A stretch of DNA of 7,455 nt from Sideroxydans sp. (GTDB lineage: Bacteria; Pseudomonadota; Gammaproteobacteria; Burkholderiales; Gallionellaceae), in contig JAGVFD010000027.1 in NCBI GenBank assembly GCA_020057805.1, forward strand, positions 1 to 7,455, written 5' to 3'. Within the stretch, counting starts at the first letter, position 1. The number at the start of each line of letters is the position of its first letter. Below, one piece after another: positions 1 through 7,161 of this stretch. The position numbers were made by a program, and so were the translations under genes. Below the pieces are notes generated by a model that searched no databases, was not told where the DNA came from, and saw only the letters and a list, made by a program, of their open reading frames with translations.

Positions 1-178
1 AAAACAGAGAAACGAACGAACCCGCAAAACCAATCACGGCGGACATCACCATGAGTGAGCCAAATTTAATTGAGCCACTTTCATCCAACACGCGATCAAC
101 ACCCAGCAAACGCAGGGTGATGCTAATCACCGCGAGGACAGCGATGTTGGTCAAAATGAATAGAAAAATACGTTTCAT
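1..178 (-). CDS. htpX: Protease HtpX, N-terminal 59 residues only (runs off window start)
   Basis: This is the beginning of HtpX, an inner-membrane zinc metalloprotease of family M48 that takes part in membrane protein quality control together with FtsH. The reading frame starts at an ATG at 178-176 and stays open to the window edge. Its first residues, [19 protein letters not shown], form a hydrophobic first membrane segment. A short loop with Asp/Glu/Ser follows, and then a second hydrophobic stretch ending in [10 protein letters not shown], which closely matches the E. coli HtpX N-terminus (GFGGSFVSL). The catalytic HEXXH motif lies beyond the window and cannot be checked. An AAGGAG Shine-Dalgarno sits 8 nt before the ATG. 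The gene is preceded by a sigma-32-type promoter, which fits the heat induction known for htpX in E. coli. Identification rests on the N-terminus alone but is fairly specific. Confidence 0.88.
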   Translation of the reverse strand, partial: MKRIFLFILTNIAVLAVISITLRLLGVDRVLDESGSIKFGSLMVMSAVIGFAGSFVSLF

Positions 179-186
179 GCCACTTT

Positions 187-192
187 CTCCTT
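187..192 (-). promoter_or_regulatory. Shine-Dalgarno of htpX
   Basis: On the minus strand this reads AAGGAG, 8 nt upstream of the ATG at 178-176. It supports that ATG as the htpX start, since the fragment has no other in-frame start with a ribosome site. Confidence 0.75.
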
Positions 193-243
193 GGTTAATT
201 CTGATGTGTAGTTCATCCAAACGGGCTTGCTACACGATGCGCT

Positions 244-271
244 AGATGGGGCGAGGGAAGTGAATTTCAAG
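244..271 (-). promoter_or_regulatory. Heat-shock (sigma-32/RpoH) promoter for htpX
   Basis: On the minus strand, CTTGAA (271-266, followed by a further A) is separated by 14 nt from CCCCATCT (251-244). The established RpoH consensus in E. coli is CTTGAA, a spacer of roughly 13-15 nt, then CCCCATNT, so both boxes match fully with normal spacing. The -10 box is followed by AG, close to the usual TA. Transcription would be expected to begin near 234-238, giving a leader of about 60 nt before htpX. The location just upstream of a gene that is heat-inducible in E. coli supports the call. The start site itself is inferred. Confidence 0.85.
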
Positions 272-276
272 TCCCC

Positions 277-310
277 CGCCTCGGAGGGCGCATTGCTGAA
301 TAAGTTCAGC
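277..310 (-). other. Two small hairpins after amt, possible weak terminator
   Basis: A perfect 6-bp inverted repeat with a 4-nt loop (GCTGAA/TTCAGC, 295-310) lies 6 nt after the amt stop codon. A second possible stem (CGCC/GGCG, 277-290, extendable by one G-T pair) follows it. Neither is followed by a run of Ts on the minus strand, so this is not a textbook intrinsic terminator. It could protect the 3' end of the amt message, help factor-dependent termination, or be chance. Together with the htpX promoter, this explains most of what is visible in the 138-nt gap between amt and htpX. Confidence 0.3.
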
Positions 311-316
311 GTGTGA

Positions 317-1519
317 TTAACGACCTGATTCGCGTTCGGGGGATGAGCTAATTTTGTGAATACTTAAGTCGGCACCGTCAAACTCTTGTTCCGCATCCAG
401 TCGAATGCCGATGAATTTTTTCAGTGCGCCATACACAATAAAGCCGCCTGCCAATGCAATCGCAATGCCCATCAAGGTGCCAATTAGCTGCGCCATCAAA
501 CTCACGCCGCCCAATCCGCCCAGTGCCTTTGCGCCAAAAATACCTGCAGCAATGCCGCCCCATGCGCCGCACAAGCCATGCAACGGCCATACGCCCAATA
601 CGTCGTCAATCTTCCAGCGATTTTGCGTGAGAGTGAACATGAGGACAAACAGCGCGCCCGCCACGCCGCCCACAATAAGCGCACCTAGGGGATGCATGAG
701 GTCAGAACCTGCGCACACAGCGACCAGTCCTGCGAGTGGGCCGTTATGCACAAAGCCTGGGTCGTTCTTACCCAGCCACAAGGCCACCAGCGTACCTCCC
801 ACCATCGCCATTAGCGAATTCACTGCGACGAGTCCGCTGATGCCCGCAATGGTCTGCGCAGACATCACATTAAATCCAAACCAACCAACGGTGAGAATCC
901 AAGCGCCCAATGCCAGAAAAGGAATGCTGGAAGGAGGATGGGCAGAGATGCGCCCGTCTTTGGTGTAGCGCCCATTGCGCGCACCTAGCAGCAGTACGGC
1001 GGCCAACGCAATCCAGCCCCCTACCGCATGCACCACCACTGACCCTGCGAAGTCATGGAAGCCAGCGCCATAGGTGTTCTTCAGCCATTCCTGAATGCCG
1101 TAGTGATTATTCCATGCGATGCCTTCGAAGAAAGGGTACACAAAGCCAACCAACACAAAGGTGGCTGCAAGTTGAGGATTAAATCTCGCACGTTCTGCAA
1201 TGCCGCCCGACACGATGGCGGGAATGGCGGCAGCGAAGGTCATCAGGAAGAAAAATTTGACGAGGTCGTAGCCATTTTTTTGCGCCAGTTGCTCTGCCCC
1301 GACGAAAAAATTCACGCCGTAAGCAATGCTGTAACCGATGAAGAAGTAGGCCAAGGTGGACACGGCTAAATCACTGAGGATTTTAACCAGCGCATTCACT
1401 TGGTTCTTCTTACGTACCGTGCCTAGCTCCAGAAAAGCAAAGCCTGCATGCATCGCCAACACCATGATGGCGCCTAGCAAAACAAACAACACGTCCGTAC
1501 TAAATCGTAATTCTTCCAT
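317..1519 (-). CDS. amt: Ammonium transporter, Amt/MEP/Rh family (400 aa)
   Basis: This is an inner-membrane channel of about 11 transmembrane helices, expected to form trimers and move ammonium into the cell. Counting from the ATG at 1519, the conserved DFAGS..VVH segment carries D156 and H164. The second pore histidine of the twin-His pair is H314 in PLHGLCG. Likely phenylalanine-gate residues are F95 (MTFAA) and F216 (GWFGFN), with S220 and W145 near the outer binding site by comparison with E. coli AmtB. There is no cleavable signal peptide, unlike E. coli AmtB. The cytosolic tail (about 366-400) keeps the GIRL..EQEF.GADLSIH part but has KISSSPE where AmtB has GENAY, a region that contacts the PII protein GlnK. 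No glnK/glnB gene is adjacent. I prefer the ATG at 1519 over the GTG at 1531 (404 aa) and the ATG at 1525 because a GGAG lies 6 nt before it. The gene lies 50 nt after the NUDIX gene and may share its transcript. Confidence 0.95.
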   Translation of the reverse strand: MEELRFSTDVLFVLLGAIMVLAMHAGFAFLELGTVRKKNQVNALVKILSDLAVSTLAYFFIGYSIAYGVNFFVGAEQLAQKNGYDLVKFFFLMTFAAAIPAIVSGGIAERARFNPQLAATFVLVGFVYPFFEGIAWNNHYGIQEWLKNTYGAGFHDFAGSVVVHAVGGWIALAAVLLLGARNGRYTKDGRISAHPPSSIPFLALGAWILTVGWFGFNVMSAQTIAGISGLVAVNSLMAMVGGTLVALWLGKNDPGFVHNGPLAGLVAVCAGSDLMHPLGALIVGGVAGALFVLMFTLTQNRWKIDDVLGVWPLHGLCGAWGGIAAGIFGAKALGGLGGVSLMAQLIGTLMGIAIALAGGFIVYGALKKFIGIRLDAEQEFDGADLSIHKISSSPERESGR

Positions 1520-1525
1520 GCTCAT

Positions 1526-1529
1526 CTCC
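1526..1529 (-). promoter_or_regulatory. Shine-Dalgarno that fixes the amt start
   Basis: GGAG on the minus strand ends 6 nt before the ATG at 1519-1517, an ideal distance. It overlaps the upstream in-frame GTG (1531-1529) and directly abuts the ATG at 1525, so it cannot serve either of those. This is the reason for calling a 400-residue rather than a 404-residue protein. Confidence 0.7.
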
Positions 1530-1569
1530 ACTACTGCTGATTTTAATTATTTGAATTTATAGAGGCGAC

Positions 1570-2112
1570 CTAAAGCCAATCCCGTAAGTACTTATCCAAC
1601 CACAACAAACCCACTATCGTTTTGCTGTCGTTAATTTTTCCGCTGCGTATGCCATCCAATGCATCTGCCAGCGACAGCTCGAACACTTCTAAAAACTCAC
1701 CTTCATCTAATTGCCGCCCCTGCTGGGTTAAGCCGCGCGCCAAGTAATACTCCATGCGCTCATCCGCGTAACCAATGCACGGCCATGCGCTGGTGAGGTG
1801 TAGCCACTCACGGGCGACATACCCCGTCTCTTCCAGCAACTCTCGCTGCGCGGTGATAAGCGTATCTTCACCATGATCTATTTTGCCTGCGGGTAGCTCA
1901 ATAAATTCGCGCTTGGGTGGATAACGATATTGGCGCTCCATCACCAAGTTGCCGTTATCCAGTAGCGCCAAAATGGCCACCGCACCAGGATGAGTGATGT
2001 ACTCACGTGTACTGGTCGAACCATCAGGCAAGCGCACACTGTCTTTACGCACTTGAATAAAATTCCCTTCATACATCAGGGCGCTGTTGATTTGCTTTTC
2101 AGTCAAGTCCAT
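1570..2112 (-). CDS. NUDIX hydrolase, ADP-ribose pyrophosphatase type (180 aa)
   Basis: This is a cytosolic, metal-dependent hydrolase that probably splits ADP-ribose or a similar nucleoside diphosphate derivative into AMP and ribose 5-phosphate. A complete NUDIX box (G-x5-E-x7-REUxEExGU) runs from G76 to Y98: G76, E82, then R90-E91-L-L-E94-E95-T-G97. It is preceded by the ELPAGKID context typical of ADP-ribose pyrophosphatases. The N-terminal part (1-45) resembles the beta-strand domain that such enzymes use for dimerisation. After the box comes AWPCIGYADERMEYYLA, with P111, in the position of the substrate-loop proline used to recognise the ADPRase group. The 180-residue length is slightly shorter than E. 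coli NudF (about 209). The ATG at 2112 is chosen over the GTG at 2115 because AAGGAG lies 5 nt before the ATG but only 2 nt before the GTG. A NUDIX gene next to nuoN is, from memory, common in Betaproteobacteria. Exact substrate is not proven by sequence. Confidence 0.9.
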   Translation of the reverse strand: MDLTEKQINSALMYEGNFIQVRKDSVRLPDGSTSTREYITHPGAVAILALLDNGNLVMERQYRYPPKREFIELPAGKIDHGEDTLITAQRELLEETGYVAREWLHLTSAWPCIGYADERMEYYLARGLTQQGRQLDEGEFLEVFELSLADALDGIRSGKINDSKTIVGLLWLDKYLRDWL

Positions 2113-2117
2113 CACGT

Positions 2118-2123
2118 CTCCTT
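2118..2123 (-). promoter_or_regulatory. Shine-Dalgarno of the NUDIX gene, beside the terminator stem
   Basis: AAGGAG on the minus strand lies 5 nt before the ATG at 2112-2110. Only 2 nt (2125-2124) separate it from the base of the strong hairpin at 2126-2161. A folded hairpin in a read-through transcript would therefore sit within the usual ribosome footprint, which makes this site unusual. Confidence 0.75.
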
Positions 2124-2125
2124 AC

Positions 2126-2161
2126 AAAACAATACTCCCGCCGTAGCGGGAGTATTGTTTT
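2126..2161 (-). terminator. Intrinsic terminator of the nuo operon, possibly bidirectional
   Basis: This is a perfect inverted repeat of 16 bp closing on the 4-base loop 2142-2145. It has a GC-rich core (CTCCCGC/GCGGGAG) flanked by A-rich and T-rich arms (AAAACAATA on one side, TATTGTTTT on the other). On the minus strand the stem ends in TATTGTTTT, giving the U-rich tail of a Rho-independent terminator. The symmetry means it could also stop transcription from the other direction. It begins 15 nt after the nuoN stop codon and ends 13 nt before the NUDIX ATG. Confidence 0.88.
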
Positions 2162-2176
2162 AATAACCGGCCATGT

Positions 2177-3628
2177 TCACGGTAGCAATAAAGACTGCTG
2201 CACGGAAGCAGCGCACACGTTCATCAAAGCGCCAGGCAAAATTCCCAAGCCCAACACGGCCAGCCCGTTAATGGAAATGAGCAAAGAGCTGTCGGGTTGA
2301 ATGTAAATTTTTTCGTGGCTTTCTGGTGCATCAAAGTACATCAACTTAACAATGCGCAGGTAGTAGAACGCGCCAATGAGCGAGAATAGTACCGCCATGA
2401 TAACCAGCGGAAGGTGGCCTGCTTGCACGGCCGCATTCAACACCGAGAATTTAGCGTAAAAGCCCACGGTGGGGGGCACACCTGCCATGGAGAACATGAG
2501 CAACATCATCATAAAAGCGAGCCACGGACTGCGTTGATTGAGGCCTTTGAAGTCATTCAAATTGTCAGCCTCGAAACCTTCGCGCGACAGCAACATAATC
2601 ATGGCGAAGCCGCCCAAACTCATCAGCACGTAGACGATGGCGTAGAACATGGCCGAGCCATAGCCTTCGAGGGTGCCACTCAAAATACCCACCAGCATAA
2701 ATCCCATGTGGGCGATGGTGGAGTAAGCAAACATGCGCTTAAGGTTGGTCTGCGCAATGGCGGTGATGTTACCGACTGCCATCGACAGCACCGCCAGTAC
2801 CATCAACATGCCCGCCCAATGCACCATCATCGGCTGCATGCCTTCCACCAAAATGCGCATGACGAATGCAAACGCAGCCAGTTTGGGGGCAGTGCCAATG
2901 AACATGGTCATGGCAGTGGGCGCGCCGTGATACACGTCAGGCACCCACATGTGGAAAGGCACAGCGCCTAGCTTAAACGCCAAGCCTGCCACCAAAAATG
3001 CCAAGCCAAATACCAGCAAATTGACGTGCGCTGTGCCCGTCGCAATGCTGGTTGCGATAGTGTGAATATCGAGCGAACCTGTCGCGCCATAAATCATGGA
3101 CATGCCGTATAGCAAGAATCCCGATGCCATCGCACCCAAGATGAAGTACTTCATGGCGGATTCAGTGGCAACGGCGGAGTCGCGTTGCAAGGCAACCATG
3201 GCATACAAGCTCAAGGCCAGAATTTCGAGACCAATGTACAGCGTCACAAAATTGCTCGCGGAAATCATCACCATCATGCCCAGCGTGGAAAACAACACCA
3301 ACGCCAAAAACTCGCCGGTAAATAAGCCGCGTGCCATCAGATAACTACGCGAGTAGACCAACATCATGGACACCGATAAATAAGTCAGCAACTTGAGTAC
3401 GTCGGACATCAAGTCATCCACGAACATATTGTTGAATAGATGCGCGGCGCCCATGGTGTGGGTGGCCACCGTAATCAATGAGCATCCCAAGAGCGATAGC
3501 TGCACCAGCAAATAAGTAAGGGTGCGTGTGTGTTTGGGTAGCGACACATCCACCACCAAAACGATACTGACCATGATGACGAGAAACATCTCGGCATAAG
3601 CAGGAAATAAGGTGGACAGGTAGTTCAT
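2177..3628 (-). CDS. nuoN: NADH-quinone oxidoreductase subunit N (483 aa)
   Basis: NuoN is one of the three antiporter-like membrane subunits of respiratory complex I and pumps protons across the inner membrane. It is almost the same length as E. coli NuoN (about 485). About 14 transmembrane helices are expected. Key charged residues are in place: E135 in [20 protein letters not shown]160 in [14 protein letters not shown]219 in [19 protein letters not shown]249 in APKLAAF, H307 in [10 protein letters not shown], and K393 in GFYAKF on the discontinuous helix. The ATG at 3628 follows the nuoM stop by 16 nt and has GAGGA 4 nt before it. It is the last nuo gene, and the terminator at 2126-2161 follows. 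In many Betaproteobacteria I would expect a small DUF2818 gene after nuoN. None fits in the 64 nt before the NUDIX gene. Confidence 0.97.
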   Translation of the reverse strand: MNYLSTLFPAYAEMFLVIMVSIVLVVDVSLPKHTRTLTYLLVQLSLLGCSLITVATHTMGAAHLFNNMFVDDLMSDVLKLLTYLSVSMMLVYSRSYLMARGLFTGEFLALVLFSTLGMMVMISASNFVTLYIGLEILALSLYAMVALQRDSAVATESAMKYFILGAMASGFLLYGMSMIYGATGSLDIHTIATSIATGTAHVNLLVFGLAFLVAGLAFKLGAVPFHMWVPDVYHGAPTAMTMFIGTAPKLAAFAFVMRILVEGMQPMMVHWAGMLMVLAVLSMAVGNITAIAQTNLKRMFAYSTIAHMGFMLVGILSGTLEGYGSAMFYAIVYVLMSLGGFAMIMLLSREGFEADNLNDFKGLNQRSPWLAFMMMLLMFSMAGVPPTVGFYAKFSVLNAAVQAGHLPLVIMAVLFSLIGAFYYLRIVKLMYFDAPESHEKIYIQPDSSLLISINGLAVLGLGILPGALMNVCAASVQQSLLLP

Positions 3629-3644
3629 GGTTTCCTCTTAAGGC

Positions 3645-5129
3645 TTAAATTTTTGAGGTGTTCAAATGCACCAGCAAATCATTGACTGACGCGTGCATGA
3701 TTTCGCTCAACGGCAAGGGATACAGCCCCATGACCAACACAGAAATGGCCAATACCGCCATCACAATAAATTCGCGTGAGCTTAAATCGTGCATGTGTTT
3801 AACGTGATCATTGGCCACTGCGCCGAATACCACGCGCTTGTACATCCACAGCGTGTAAGCCGCGCCGAATACCAAGGTGCTGGCCGCTGCAAAGCCGTAC
3901 CAGAAATTCACTTTGACTGCGCCCATGATGACCATGAATTCACCCACGAAACCGCTGGTGCCGGGCAGGCCGCTATTGGCCATGGCGAACAACATGAAGA
4001 AGGCGGCGAACTTGGGCATGGTGTTGACCACGCCACCGTAATCCACAATCTGCCTCGAATGCACTCGGTCGTACATGACGCCGATACAGAGGAACAGTGC
4101 GCCCGCCACGAAGCCGTGCGAAATCATTTGCAGCAAGGCGCCTTCCATGCCGTAAGCATTGAAGATGAAGAAGCCGAGGGTGACGAAGCCCATGTGTGAA
4201 ATAGAGGAATACGCCACCAGCTTTTTCATGTCGGATTGCGTCAAGGCCACCAAGCCGATATAGACCACGGCGATGAGCGACAGCGCAATCATTACGCCCG
4301 ACAGCGCATGACTGGCATCGGGTGCGATAGGCATGGAGAAGCGAATGAAACCGTAAGCGCCCACCTTCAACATAATCGCCGCCAGTACCACGGAGCCACC
4401 TGTAGGCGCTTCCACGTGGGCATCGGGCAACCAGGTGTGTACGGGGAACATCGGCACTTTTACCGCGAAGGCGAAGAAGAAGGCGATGAAAATCAGAATC
4501 TGCGCATCCAATGGAATACGTAGTTGGTGGTATTCCAAAATAGAGAAACTGCCGCCGGAATGCAGGTAGAGATACAAGAACGCAACCAACATCAACAACG
4601 AACCGAGCAAGGTATAAAGGAAAAATTTAACCGCCGCATACACACGATTAGGACCTCCCCACACGCCGATGATAAGAAACATCGGAATCAGCATGGCTTC
4701 CCAGAACACGTAAAACAACATGGCATCCAGAGCAGCAAACACGCCGTTAATCAAGCCCGACATGATTAAAAACGCCGCCATGTATTGCGCCACGCGCTTC
4801 TCAATCACCACCCAACCTGCGACCACGACGATGATGGTGAAGAAGCTGTTAAGCAAGATGAACAACATGGAGATGCCATCAATACCCAAGTTGTAATGGA
4901 TGTTGAAATGGGTAATCCAATCTTTCATCTCGACGAACTGCATGGCACTCGTCATGCGATCGAATCCCGTGTAAAGCGGCAGGGTGACCAGCAAACCTAA
5001 CACCGCGCCCACCAGCGCAATCATTCTGGCGAGTGGCGCATTGCGGTCGTTCCCAGTGGCCAACACCAGCAATCCAAAAATGATGGGGAGCCAGATGGCA
5101 ACGCTTAACAGGGGGTATCCTAAAATCAT
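3645..5129 (-). CDS. nuoM: NADH-quinone oxidoreductase subunit M (494 aa)
   Basis: NuoM is the middle antiporter-like proton-pumping subunit of complex I, placed between NuoN and NuoL in the membrane arm. Length is close to the E. coli protein (about 509), with about 14 membrane helices. Diagnostic residues are E144 in FYVFWEAMLIPM, K224 in FAVKVPMFPVHTWLPDAHVEAPT, K255 in IMLKVGAYGF, H312 in SSISHMGF, H338 in MISHGF, and E397 in SGFVGEF, which is the glutamate specific to NuoM where NuoL and NuoN have lysine. Apart from E144, these positions run about 10 lower than in E. coli, consistent with a shorter loop. The ATG at 5129 has AAGGAA 5 nt upstream. The gene starts 35 nt after nuoL and ends 16 nt before nuoN, so it is translated from the same operon message. 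Confidence 0.97.
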   Translation of the reverse strand: MILGYPLLSVAIWLPIIFGLLVLATGNDRNAPLARMIALVGAVLGLLVTLPLYTGFDRMTSAMQFVEMKDWITHFNIHYNLGIDGISMLFILLNSFFTIIVVVAGWVVIEKRVAQYMAAFLIMSGLINGVFAALDAMLFYVFWEAMLIPMFLIIGVWGGPNRVYAAVKFFLYTLLGSLLMLVAFLYLYLHSGGSFSILEYHQLRIPLDAQILIFIAFFFAFAVKVPMFPVHTWLPDAHVEAPTGGSVVLAAIMLKVGAYGFIRFSMPIAPDASHALSGVMIALSLIAVVYIGLVALTQSDMKKLVAYSSISHMGFVTLGFFIFNAYGMEGALLQMISHGFVAGALFLCIGVMYDRVHSRQIVDYGGVVNTMPKFAAFFMLFAMANSGLPGTSGFVGEFMVIMGAVKVNFWYGFAAASTLVFGAAYTLWMYKRVVFGAVANDHVKHMHDLSSREFIVMAVLAISVLVMGLYPLPLSEIMHASVNDLLVHLNTSKI

Positions 5130-5164
5130 GCTTATTCCTTCAATGTTTCTCTAGGTCTGACTGA

Positions 5165-7156
5165 TTAGAATAATGTGCGAACGGTGAGCAGGAGTGACAC
5201 ACCCACAATCATCCAGAAGGCATAGTGATACACATAACCCGTTTGGAAGCCGCGCAATACGCTGGAGAACAAGCCCACCATTTTGGCCGAGCCGTTCACA
5301 AAAAAACCATCAATCAATTTCACGTCACCAAACTTCCACAGCAAGCGACTTGCGCCGCGTGCGCCACCCGCAAAGAACCAGTCGTTGAAGCGGTCGAAGT
5401 AGTATTTCTGATCGAGCAAGGTGTACAGCGGCGCGAATTTCTTTTGAATCGTGGCAGGAATATCGGGGCGCTTCATATAAAAGAACCACGCGGTGCCCAC
5501 CCCTGCTACAGCCAAGAAGAAAGGCAAACTCATCATGCCATGCAAGGCCATGGCGAATGCGCCGTGGAATTCTTCATGCAGCTCCGCCATCACGTGATGA
5601 TGTTCAGCAATGTAAATGGCATCGCCGAAGTAACTGCCGAACAACATGGGCTCAATCGCAATGTAGCCAATCAATACGGATGGAATCGCTAACAAAATGA
5701 GCGGCAAGGTAACCACCCACGGTGTTTCGTGCGGTTTGCCTGCGTGATGGCCGTGGTCATCATGCGCACCATGATGCTCATCGTGCGGTACTTGGTCGTA
5801 ACGCTCTTTGCCGTGGAACACGAGGAAGTACATGCGGAACGAGTAGAACGCGGTAACGAACACGCCCGCCACCACCGCAAAGTAAGCAAAACCAGAGCCT
5901 GCCAGATGCGAATACTCCACCGCTTCGATGATGCTGTCCTTGGAGTAGAAGCCTGAAAAGAATGGCGTACCAATCAGCGCAAGCGAACCAATGAGCGAAG
6001 TAATCCACGTAATTTTCATGTATTTACGCAGGCCACCCATGTAGCGAATGTCTTGATTGTGGTGCATCGCAATAATCACGCTACCCGCTGCCAAGAACAG
6101 CAGCGCCTTGAAGAAGGCGTGCGTCATCAAGTGGAACATGGCGACAGAGTAAGCGGACGCGCCCAAGGCAACGGTCATGTAGCCAAGTTGCGACAAAGTG
6201 GAATACGCCACCACGCGCTTGATGTCGTTTTGAATAATGCCGAGGAAGCCCATGAACAGCGCGGTAATCGCGCCAATCACCATGACGAATGAAAGCGCCG
6301 TTTCCGACAGCTCAAACAACGGCGACATACGCGACACCATAAAGATGCCTGCGGTCACCATGGTGGCGGCGTGAATCAGTGCGGAGATAGGCGTTGGGCC
6401 TTCCATCGAATCAGGCAACCAAACATGCAGCGGAAACTGCGCGCTCTTCCCCATGGCGCCGATGAACAACAAAATACAAATCGCCGTCATCAAATTCCAC
6501 GACACCCCCGGAATGGGTGCAATGTCATTGGCATAGTTGTGCGCGTTGGCAAACACCGTTTGGTAATCCAATGTACCAAACACCATCAACACCAAAGCAA
6601 TGCCCAGCAAGAAACCAAAGTCACCCACGCGGTTGACTAAGAAAGCTTTGAGGTTGGCATAGGTGGCTGTTGGCTTGGTGTACCAAAAACCAATGAGCAG
6701 ATAAGACACCAGGCCCACCGCCTCCCAACCAAAAAACAGCTGCATGAAGTTGTTAGCCATCACCAGCATCAACATGGAGAAAGTGAACAGCGAGATGTAG
6801 CTAAAGAAGCGCTGATAACCTGGGTCTTCTTGCATGTAACCGATGGTGTAGATATGTACCATGAGCGACACGAAGGTCACCACCAGCATCATGGTGACGG
6901 TGAGTTTGTCGATTAAAAATCCCACGCCAAACGTAGCGGTTTCCGAGGTAAGCCACGTGTAAATCGGGCCGTTAAACATATTGCCTGCGGCAACATCTTG
7001 AAAAATCAACACCGATGCCGCAAATGAAACCGCAACTAGCGCGATGGTGATGCGGTGCGACCAAGTGCGTCCCAGCCACTTACCAAACAGACCAGCGGCA
7101 ATCGCACCCAGTAGGGGCGCTAACGGAACAACGAGATACAGGCTTTTCATGTCCAT
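5165..7156 (-). CDS. nuoL: NADH-quinone oxidoreductase subunit L (663 aa)
   Basis: NuoL is the distal antiporter-like subunit of complex I and carries the long lateral helix that runs along the membrane arm. Key residues are E145 in FFGWEAVGLVSYLLIGFWY, K237 in GAMGKSAQFPLHVWLPDSMEGPTP, H262 in ALIHAATMVTAG, H342/H346/K350 in FHLMTHAFFKALLFLAAG, and K406-D407 in SGFYSKDSI. The protein is about 50 residues longer than E. coli NuoL (613). Part of the extra length is a hydrophilic loop at 458-476 with 8 histidines in 19 residues plus several acidic residues. The C-terminal part (about 580-663) contains KYYFDRFNDWFF and a final hydrophobic helix. The ATG at 7156 is chosen over the ATG at 7150 because AAAGG lies 9 nt upstream, inside the last codons of nuoK. 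The gap to nuoK is only 5 nt, suggesting translational coupling. Confidence 0.97.
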   Translation of the reverse strand: MDMKSLYLVVPLAPLLGAIAAGLFGKWLGRTWSHRITIALVAVSFAASVLIFQDVAAGNMFNGPIYTWLTSETATFGVGFLIDKLTVTMMLVVTFVSLMVHIYTIGYMQEDPGYQRFFSYISLFTFSMLMLVMANNFMQLFFGWEAVGLVSYLLIGFWYTKPTATYANLKAFLVNRVGDFGFLLGIALVLMVFGTLDYQTVFANAHNYANDIAPIPGVSWNLMTAICILLFIGAMGKSAQFPLHVWLPDSMEGPTPISALIHAATMVTAGIFMVSRMSPLFELSETALSFVMVIGAITALFMGFLGIIQNDIKRVVAYSTLSQLGYMTVALGASAYSVAMFHLMTHAFFKALLFLAAGSVIIAMHHNQDIRYMGGLRKYMKITWITSLIGSLALIGTPFFSGFYSKDSIIEAVEYSHLAGSGFAYFAVVAGVFVTAFYSFRMYFLVFHGKERYDQVPHDEHHGAHDDHGHHAGKPHETPWVVTLPLILLAIPSVLIGYIAIEPMLFGSYFGDAIYIAEHHHVMAELHEEFHGAFAMALHGMMSLPFFLAVAGVGTAWFFYMKRPDIPATIQKKFAPLYTLLDQKYYFDRFNDWFFAGGARGASRLLWKFGDVKLIDGFFVNGSAKMVGLFSSVLRGFQTGYVYHYAFWMIVGVSLLLTVRTLF

Positions 7157-7161
7157 GTGAA

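Noticed and set aside
51..245. Plus-strand 64-codon frame at the left end
   Set aside because: It is opposite the htpX start and its promoter region, with no similarity to any known protein that I can see.
405..968. Long plus-strand open frame (187 codons) opposite amt
   Set aside because: It lies wholly antisense to a clear ammonium transporter gene, its product is Pro/Ala-rich with no recognisable domain, and it has no supporting context. It is a shadow frame.
1520..1580. Possible amt promoter in the AT-rich gap before amt, including a sigma-54-like TGGC...GC
   Set aside because: The GG and GC elements are 9 nt apart rather than the required 10, and the TGGCAC/TTGC boxes are poor. A TATAAA is present but has no -35 box at a suitable distance. 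The AT-richness alone does not support a promoter call.
2414..2971. Plus-strand open frame (185 codons) rich in His and Gln, opposite nuoN
   Set aside because: The His/Gln/Glu richness is what the complement of hydrophobic membrane-protein codons produces. Similar frames occur opposite nuoM and nuoL (for example 3789-4199 and 5225-5692), so it is not a gene family or repeat protein.
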